Part shown: positions 25,801 through 31,813 of the stretch, one piece after another | How positions within the stretch are numbered: position 1 is the stretch's first letter | How the letters are laid out: the number at the start of each line of letters is the position of its first letter | DNA from: Chromera velia | Taxonomy: Eukaryota > Sar > Chromeraceae | Assembly: GCA_018398765.1 (NCBI GenBank) | Contig: JAHBMJ010005801.1 | Location: 1 to 31,813, forward strand | DNA length: 31,813 nt | Reading direction: 5' to 3' | The notes under the pieces: model-generated | Told to the model about the DNA's origin: nothing | Database searches by the model: none | Seen by the model: the letters and a program-made list of their open reading frames with translations, nothing else | Made by a program: the position numbers and the translations under genes

Positions 25801-26431
25801 GGGGAAGGAACGTGCGGCTTTGGATGCCGGGGCATAGAAATATTGGGGGAAGTGCAGGCATGACTGCTGCTGCTGCTGCTGCTGCTGGTTGCGCCGCTGC
25901 CGCTGGCTGTGAAGATGCACCTGACTCTTCTGCATCGATCTCGATGGGCTGGGCTTCATCGCCTGGCGGGCTGCCAGCAGATGCCAGAACGTTCTGCCGC
26001 GGCTTCTTCGGCATTGGGATAAGCCAAGAGGAGACGGAAGGTTGAGCTAATTTTACCGACGCACCTTTGCTGAACAAACCGGTTGTCGAACCCCAGGGAA
26101 GCTGACCAAAGGCAGGTCCAGCATTCCATCTAAGGTTCTGCGTGTTCATCTGCTTGTGCTCGTTCGACTTCTCATGATCTAGAAATTTGAAATAGCAATA
26201 GTTCCCGTTCATGCACAGGACTTTGTTGCAGGGCTTGCAGAGCAGCTTGTGCGGATCGATGACAGTGCTCCCGTCTCTTCGGACTTCCTCAACAAGATCG
26301 GGGTTCCATTTCATGGCACGGTCCCAATCTTCCTTCATCTCCGGTCGGCTTCTCTTTGTGTTCGGGCCAGGCCTGCTTGTCATGGCGGCGTGGTCCGCAC
26401 TCCGCTTCGGAGGGAATCTTGAAAAAGACAT
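20805..26431 (-). CDS. gene B: zinc-finger and chromodomain protein, nine exons, function unknown
   Basis: Model (minus strand): 26431-25247, 25097-24825, 24689-24486, 24332-23913, 23775-23388, 23166-22914, 22793-22683, 22586-21527, 21353-20805. All introns are GT-AG, every phase matches, and the sum is 4443 nt (1480 residues plus TAA). Near the N-terminus a BED- or U1-like zinc finger reads CKPCNKVLC...DHEKSNEH, followed by poly-Ala. Exon 1 ends in a basic Lys/Arg stretch. Exon 8 has a long acidic region. The C-terminus is a chromodomain (YEVEAIRG, FRIKWKGWPEADN, EPEENL); the three cage positions are aromatic. Exon 3 would end TAG directly at the donor (24486-24488), where CAG|GT is usual, so one nonsense change is likely. 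Several acceptors are CAGAG or GGGAG, chosen for phase, so exact edges at exons 4, 6 and 8 are uncertain. DNA binding plus chromodomain suggests a transposase or chromatin protein; no catalytic core identified with confidence. Confidence 0.68.
22796..22913 (-). repeat. CT-rich microsatellite in gene B intron 6
   Basis: Purine (GA)n on the plus strand, CT on the sense strand, starting just after the donor GTACTT. It contains two copies of a GAGAGGCTGTCGGAGAGGA unit. Confidence 0.85.
23881..23911 (-). repeat. (CT)n at the donor of gene B intron 4
   Basis: The sense strand reads GTTGGTCTCTCT, so the microsatellite starts within six bases of the splice donor. Confidence 0.8.
24779..24820 (-). 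repeat. (GGGA)n in gene B intron 2
   Basis: Purine-rich on the plus strand; CCCT repeats on the sense strand right after the donor. Confidence 0.8.
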
Positions 26432-26723
26432 TTTGAAGTACGAATCTTCACAGCATCTTGAAAGGACTTCAAAGGGAAAGACAATGAAGAAATTAATGGT
26501 CGGCAACGGATCAGCGATCTCAATGGGGTCTGGGCTTGAGCAGCAGAATCAGCAGCAGTGAGCGGTATGAGGGCATCACAGTCAGCTGCAGCAGTGTAAG
26601 GCAAGAGAAAACAGAACAACCATACAAGAAAGCGACTGTTCACAGAAGGCGGGGCATGGCGGGGCAGGTGAATCATTCAGTGACAGACTCGAAAAATTAA
26701 TTTTGATTGCGCGCACGAACTCC
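26432..26723 (-). other. 5' flank of gene B
   Basis: Non-coding; presumably promoter and 5' untranslated region of gene B. No motif recognised. Confidence 0.5.
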
Positions 26724-26813
26724 NNNNNNNNNNNNNNNNNNNNNNNNNNNNNNNNNNNNNNNNNNNNNNNNNNNNNNNNNNNNNNNNNNNNNNNNNNNNN
26801 NNNNNNNNNNNNN
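26724..26813. other. assembly gap (90 N)
   Basis: Ninety undetermined bases, directly next to a GC-rich self-complementary block (26814-26880), which probably blocked sequencing. True gap length unknown. Confidence 0.97.
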
Positions 26814-26880
26814 GGACGGGGCCCCCCCGTCGGGCAGGCTCCTGCCTGCCCCGCCGACGGGGTCCCCCCCCCCCGTCCAA
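26814..26880. repeat. GC-rich hairpin block beside the gap
   Basis: GGACGGGGCCCCCCCGTC and GACGGGGTCCCCC flank a central palindrome GGCAGGCTCCTGCCTGCC. Related to the units at 20401-20521. Confidence 0.75.
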
Positions 26881-26887
26881 AAGAGAT

Positions 26888-27117
26888 TTTACACCCCTAT
26901 AATGAGACAAATGATTATTCATTAGAATCATATTATATAGATAAAATCACTAAATAGATTATTATATTTTTTTTTAAACAAAGTTTTTGGTGGTGATGAT
27001 GATGATGAGTTTGATCAATCATTCAGTGCTATAAAGTAGAATAAAAAGTGTCTAGAAATGTTTAAATAACTCAAAATGACTCTTGAAATGAGATAAATGA
27101 TTGTTCATTAGAATCAT
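26888..27117. repeat. dispersed short repeat, copy 3, with internal direct repeat
   Basis: GAATAATCATTTGTCTCATT and GAACAATCATTTATCTCATT (minus strand) come from two direct copies at about 26904-26931 and 27090-27117. Between them, on the minus strand, lies ATTTAAACATTTCTAGACAC (about 27047-27066), matching 14020-14040. Confidence 0.7.
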
Positions 27118-27118
27118 C

Positions 27119-30100
27119 TCATATGCAAACAGGGACAAACTGGGGTGCCCCATTGGAAGAGATAGAACTCTTGTCGGTGAAATGAGCCACGATCTCCTCA
27201 ATCTCCTCATCTGTCCTCCGAGTCCCCTCTCCATGCAGGAATCCCTCATCTTGCATCCACTTAGACACATGAAAGGACGGGTACACTTCTTTGAGGGAAC
27301 GCAGATGATCAATCGACCAAAGACCAAAGTCCTCCTCATCTGGAGGCTCAATCAACCAGCTGCCTAACAGGCGATACGCCCACCTCAGGACATCTGACTT
27401 GTCATACTCCTTTGCTTTGACTTTGAGTGATGCCGTAACAGAAATCACTCCTTCTGGGGTCAGTTGACGATTTTCTGGGCTTTGATCACTTGTCGCGGAA
27501 TCAGGCTCGAAAAGCAACCCGTCAGCCTCTCCGTCAGTCAGTGTGACGACCACATCACGTTTCAGCCGCCATCTTTTCCTGTATATAGAAGAGAAAAGCA
27601 TGGACTTCTCGTTTCTGTCTGTCCCATTACCTCGCTGAAACCATCCGTAAAAGGGAATCTCTCTGTTCCTCTTGACGTACGGCCACAGCTGCTCAACCCC
27701 TGTCTCGGTCACCTCACCCCTCCAGATGGAAACAGGGATGATTCCATCCTTTTGCGTCTGTGGCATTCCTTTATACATGACCGGAGAAGGAACAAGAATA
27801 AAAAAGTCACCATTTCTGCACACTTGCTTGAAAAGAGCCTCGGCTGCTGCTTTTCGTTGGGATACAGTCTGCTTACTCGGTGCATTTGAGGAGGCTGCCG
27901 CCCTCCGCTGGTCCTCTTGTTCCCCTGCCATTTCTCTTTCGTCGTCCTCTTCCTCATCTGATTCCTCTCCGTCGGATTCTTCTTCTTCCTTACTGTCGGA
28001 TTCTTCATGGGGGGGCACTCGCTGCTGCTTCCGAGAAGGGGGGGCACTCACTGCAGCTGCTGCCGCTGGAGCTGCAGATGGGCACGGGGGAGGGGCCTGC
28101 AGGGCCCAGACAGAGCGTTTCTTTGCAGCTGCGGGAGACGGATCTTGTGCAGAGCGCTTCCTTACAGCTGCGTCTAGCTGCGGCAGATGGTGACAGTACG
28201 GAGCATCTCGCTCCGGATTGAAATACTCAAAATACCGCACGTCTCTGTCTCCGGCTTTTGGGGCTGCGTCTGCCTCTGACTCACTCTGTGCATCTATCCC
28301 CCTTTTTTGCTTAATCTCTTTCAGCATGGCAGAGGTGGAGACCGAAAACGATTTAGGCATCTCTGCTTTTTTGAGGGTAATTTCCTCAATAAGCTCTTTG
28401 TCCTCTTCTGAAACGAGAGACCCCTAAAAATTTTCTACCTTCATAAACGACAAATTGAACGGCTTTCCTGCGTGCGGCCCTGACAAAACGGTGCGCCAAG
28501 GGGGGGGGCACTGTCCTTGCAGGTCGTCGCACAGTTCGTTCGATCTGCGGTAAAAGAATGGCTGTGCTCTCTCTCTATCGGAAAGAATGCTCTGAAGGGT
28601 AGGCAGACTCCCTGGCAGGCATGTGCACGGGCCCTGGGAGGAATTGCACACGCAGAGAGAGATGCGGAGGACTTTTGATTCGGCTGTTATTGTGGGTTCA
28701 GAAGGGCTGAATCACCAAGCGAAAACATTTGAGTGGACTAAGTTGGGAGGGCCTTCAACGGAGCGGAGCAACAGTTTGCAAGAGCGCCCTTCTTTCAAAA
28801 AACGGGACTCAAGAAAGGCCAATCGGGACCGCATGGCTCGGTACAGTGCCTCTCTATCTTCAGACATGACCAGATTTCTATACTTCGGCAGCTCCCCCCA
28901 CCCTGCCCAATAAAGCTCATGGCCCTGATCAAGGACGCACGCATGCACGTCATAGACGCAGGGTGGTTCGTCTTTTGTTTCGCCTCCCCACTTTTTAGCT
29001 GTCCCCTCCATCTTCTGGTAATAATGGATGCAGGCGGGGTGAGAACAGACCACAGTCTGATGATTCGAGCGGTTTGCCTCTAGTTTTGCATCATTGGACA
29101 GCATCTGCTCCCCCCTGCCTTCATTCAGTTGAAAAAGGGGAATTTTTCTCTCTCTGTGAAACTCGGCCAGAACCTGAACGTTCACTAAGTGGGAGTTGCC
29201 CCACGTTGTCACGGGCTACGTAAGATACATCACACCCACCGAGAGACAGGCAGCAACAGACGTGTTGAGAGAATTCCCGAGGTCAAAGGGTCTCCTCCAA
29301 TAAAACAACCGTCGGAAATGAGAGGCTAATGCCATCGGCGTCTGCACAAAGACAACAATATCATAATTAATAAACATACAGGTTTATTTATGTCTTTATA
29401 CAATCTATCTGTTTCTCTTCCTTCCTTCCTTCCTAAGCTTACTTCCTGAGCTTGCTTTCACATATAGTTAGGGTCTTACTATCTCTGTGTGCGCTTTCTT
29501 GTCTCTGTATGACTGGATCTAATGGGTGAATAATTCAGTCAAAGATGCGGGGCTTCATTCTTTCCTTCCTTTCTTCCTTCCTTCTTTCTTTCTTAATTTT
29601 GTCCTGACCTGAAGGTTTGGAGAAATCACGTTTTCGCCGATGCGTTCATACTGATCATACAGGTGAGCCATGGTTGCTGCTTGCGAGCACAGCTTCTTCA
29701 CTCCGGTGTCCGATTTGAGCTTGTCGATCAATTGAGGCTTCTCAAGTTCCTGCCGCAAGATGGTGGAGAGATTCTCACTGAGTTCGCTGACATCCACGTT
29801 TTCGGCCAGGCGAACTATGGCATCGAGACTGTTTTTGTCGAGGGACAGGCAGCCGTACATACCCCCCGGAAGCGGGAGAATCTTCAGCTTCTGTGCCACC
29901 TCTCCTGCCCCCTTCTCGGCAGCGGCTGCTGCGGCAATCTTTTCAAACTTGACAACTACCTCCTTCACATAGGAGGGCAACGATGCCCCTCCGTAGACGG
30001 CCTCTTTGCGCAACTCTGCTGAAATTCAGAAAGCATATCAAGACAAAGAAGACGATCAAGATACATCAATCACGATTCTATGTACAAAGCAGTCAAATAG

Positions 30101-31780
30101 AAGGAAGACAGAGAAAAGTAAGGAAGGCGAAGGAAAGCAAGAGTGAACGAGAGAAGGAAAAAAAACAAGTAGTGGAGAGGGCAAAAGCTGAAATGGCGAG
30201 CTGCTGACCTGAGATTCTGTCCAAAGAGCTTTTCGCGTAGGGCTCTCCATCGGCTTTCACCCCCCTCCGTCCGAGTTCAGCAAGGAATGCAATAAGACGG
30301 TGAAAGTCCCCCTCCAGAGTCCGTCTTTATGACTCCGCTACTTCACAACACCAATACCAATTGTAGGCACCGATCAGCCAGATTGTATGCCAAAACATAG
30401 ACTTCCCTGTCGCTATGCCGAGAGCTGTTCGGAGCTGCTTGTCATCAGCTACGTACAAGATCTCGGTGATCAGCTCGAGTTTGATGTCCAGTGGAGCGTT
30501 AGAGAACTCTTTGGCAATCCTGCATGCATGCACATCAATGCAGTGCTGCAACAGAAAGTGAGTGATAGAGCGAGACAAACTGACTGCATAACAGACAGAA
30601 AGGCGTATACTAACAAATTAGTGACACACAGGCAGACACACAGACGGTCATACAGACAGACAGACACACAGGGAGAGTGAGTCAGACAGACTCACGTATA
30701 CAGGAGACCGATCGATGGACAAACGGCCCGGACCAACTGACCAGATAGGGTTGTCAAGTAGCTCAAACAAGGCCTCTGCCATCCGCTGAGCCATTGCCAT
30801 TCCAATAGCACTCTCGCACCCCGCCTTCACGCTGTACAGAGTCGACGCCTTTGTAAACCCTCGCTTCAAAAAGTCCATTTCTGGATCTAGAAACCAGAGG
30901 ACGGCTTGAAGCATATGACGACCAAGTGTTATCTTTCCGAATGTGAACCCGTCCTCCCATAGGAGGGTGATGAGCCGTTTCTGTACACAAATCTTTTGCT
31001 TTTTCGGATCAAACACAATGGGCCCTTGGGAGATCGATTCAAAGTCGATGGCCTTGCGATCGACTTCGCCTTTCAAGCTTCCCTTCAAAACTGATAGCGT
31101 TCTCTTCTTGAAGTATCCACCCTCCCTCTCCTTGTGTTTCAACTGATACATTGAGAATGCCACGGCTTCTGCAAGGGTCATCTCTTTCTTCCAGACTTGA
31201 GGCAACACCTTGTAGACAAAGCAAATTTCCAACTTCCCCTCAAATGGGTGAAACACTGCAACAGGAGTGCAATATCGACTCTCCGGCATCAACGACAACT
31301 CGAGTTTTTCGATTACATGAAGCCTGAATCTTTTCAAAACGTCGGATAACACCTTTCGTGGAAGACCGCAAACTGCGGACTCTTGAAAAAGACTCAGATC
31401 GACTTCTGGAAAGATCTTGGTCAAAGCTTCCCTGAGCTTGTCATTCTCATAGATACGGCGGGAGTTTCGTAACATTGCAGCGAGTCTGCGGCAAGAGACT
31501 TAAACTTGTTCCCAACCATGAGATTCAACGGCAGAAAATAAACTCGGTATTGTCTGTATATTTTTTTCTGGAGGTAGACCTTGCGCTTAGCATCTCTAAT
31601 CCGCGCAATATTTGCTGCATTGCATTCTGCTCTCGGCAACTTGGACACTCCAAATTCTGCGTCTTTTGGGACCTCTTCTCGAGCAGTACAGGTTCTTCTA
31701 TCAATACGGAGATGAAACGACTCACTCGCATTGGCTGCGAAGTCTGTGTCAGCATATGGATCGACATCAAGAGACATCAT
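27119..31780 (-). pseudogene. gene C: unknown protein, five exons, four nonsense codons
   Basis: Minus strand. Exon 1 from ATG 31780 to about 31580, exon 2 31485-30742, exon 3 30519-30209, exon 4 30015-29609, exon 5 29341-27119 (TGA). Junctions 2-3, 3-4 and 4-5 agree in phase; junction 1-2 does not with any nearby donor I tried, so that edge is unsure or shifted. In-frame stops: 30327-30329 (TAA), 29216-29218 (TAG), 28712-28714 (TGA) and 28424-28426 (TAG); the frame is open on both sides of each. The start contains DVDPYADTDF, like gene A. Exon 2 is a well-structured alpha/beta domain (PVAVFHPFEGKLEICFVYK). Exon 4 has an Ala-rich helix. Exon 5 has a Cys/His cluster (CSHPACIH), a poly-acidic Ser/Glu/Asp stretch (about 27900-28015) and a final alpha/beta domain. 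No family recognised. About 1290 residues. Confidence 0.62.
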
Positions 31781-31813
31781 TGTGGACAGTAATATCGATA
31801 TCGATCGATATAC
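31781..31813. other. start of the 5' flank of gene C
   Basis: Only 33 bases before the window ends. Contains ATCGATATCGATCGATAT, a self-complementary run resembling the GATCGATCGAT motifs upstream of gene A. Confidence 0.45.

Overview
This is nuclear eukaryotic DNA. Genes are split by GT-AG introns whose sense strands carry long CT/GT microsatellites, spacers are rich in short tandem repeats, and most of the window is mobile DNA. A nuclear gene of the ClpP/ClpR family suggests an organism with a plastid (or a mitochondrial Clp system). A photosynthetic alveolate such as Chromera velia would fit; that is inference, not shown by the sequence.

Layout. (1) 77-1743, plus strand: the last six exons of a ClpP-family gene in which the catalytic histidine position is not histidine; its 5' part lies outside the window. 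(2) 2290-8745: a complete Ty3/gypsy LTR retrotransposon with two 275-bp LTRs, primer site, gag, protease, RT, RNase H, integrase and polypurine tract. It is dead: about ten in-frame stops, one frameshift and changed catalytic residues. Its two LTRs differ at nine positions, all transitions. (3) 9393-17237: a 7.85-kb DNA transposon with 40-bp perfect terminal inverted repeats starting CAC. It carries two convergent genes: an accessory protein on the plus strand and a CACTA/Plavaka-type DDE transposase on the minus strand. (4) 18350-31780: a third group of three genes I cannot assign to a known family. Gene A (plus) and gene C (minus) point inward and share an N-terminal DPYAD-x-DF motif. Gene B (minus, nine exons, 1480 codons in my model) has a zinc finger near its start and a chromodomain at its end. 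I read this as a possible large, undescribed DNA transposon whose right end lies beyond the window.

A theme runs through regions 2-4. Coding frames stay open over kilobases but are cut by single in-frame stop codons, each one transition away from a Gln, Arg or Trp codon, with almost no frameshifts. The ClpP-family gene has none. Together with the transition-only LTR differences this suggests cytosine-deamination or RIP-like decay of repeated DNA. Spacers contain a dispersed short repeat (three places), two arrays of GC-rich hairpin-forming units, and one 90-bp assembly gap.
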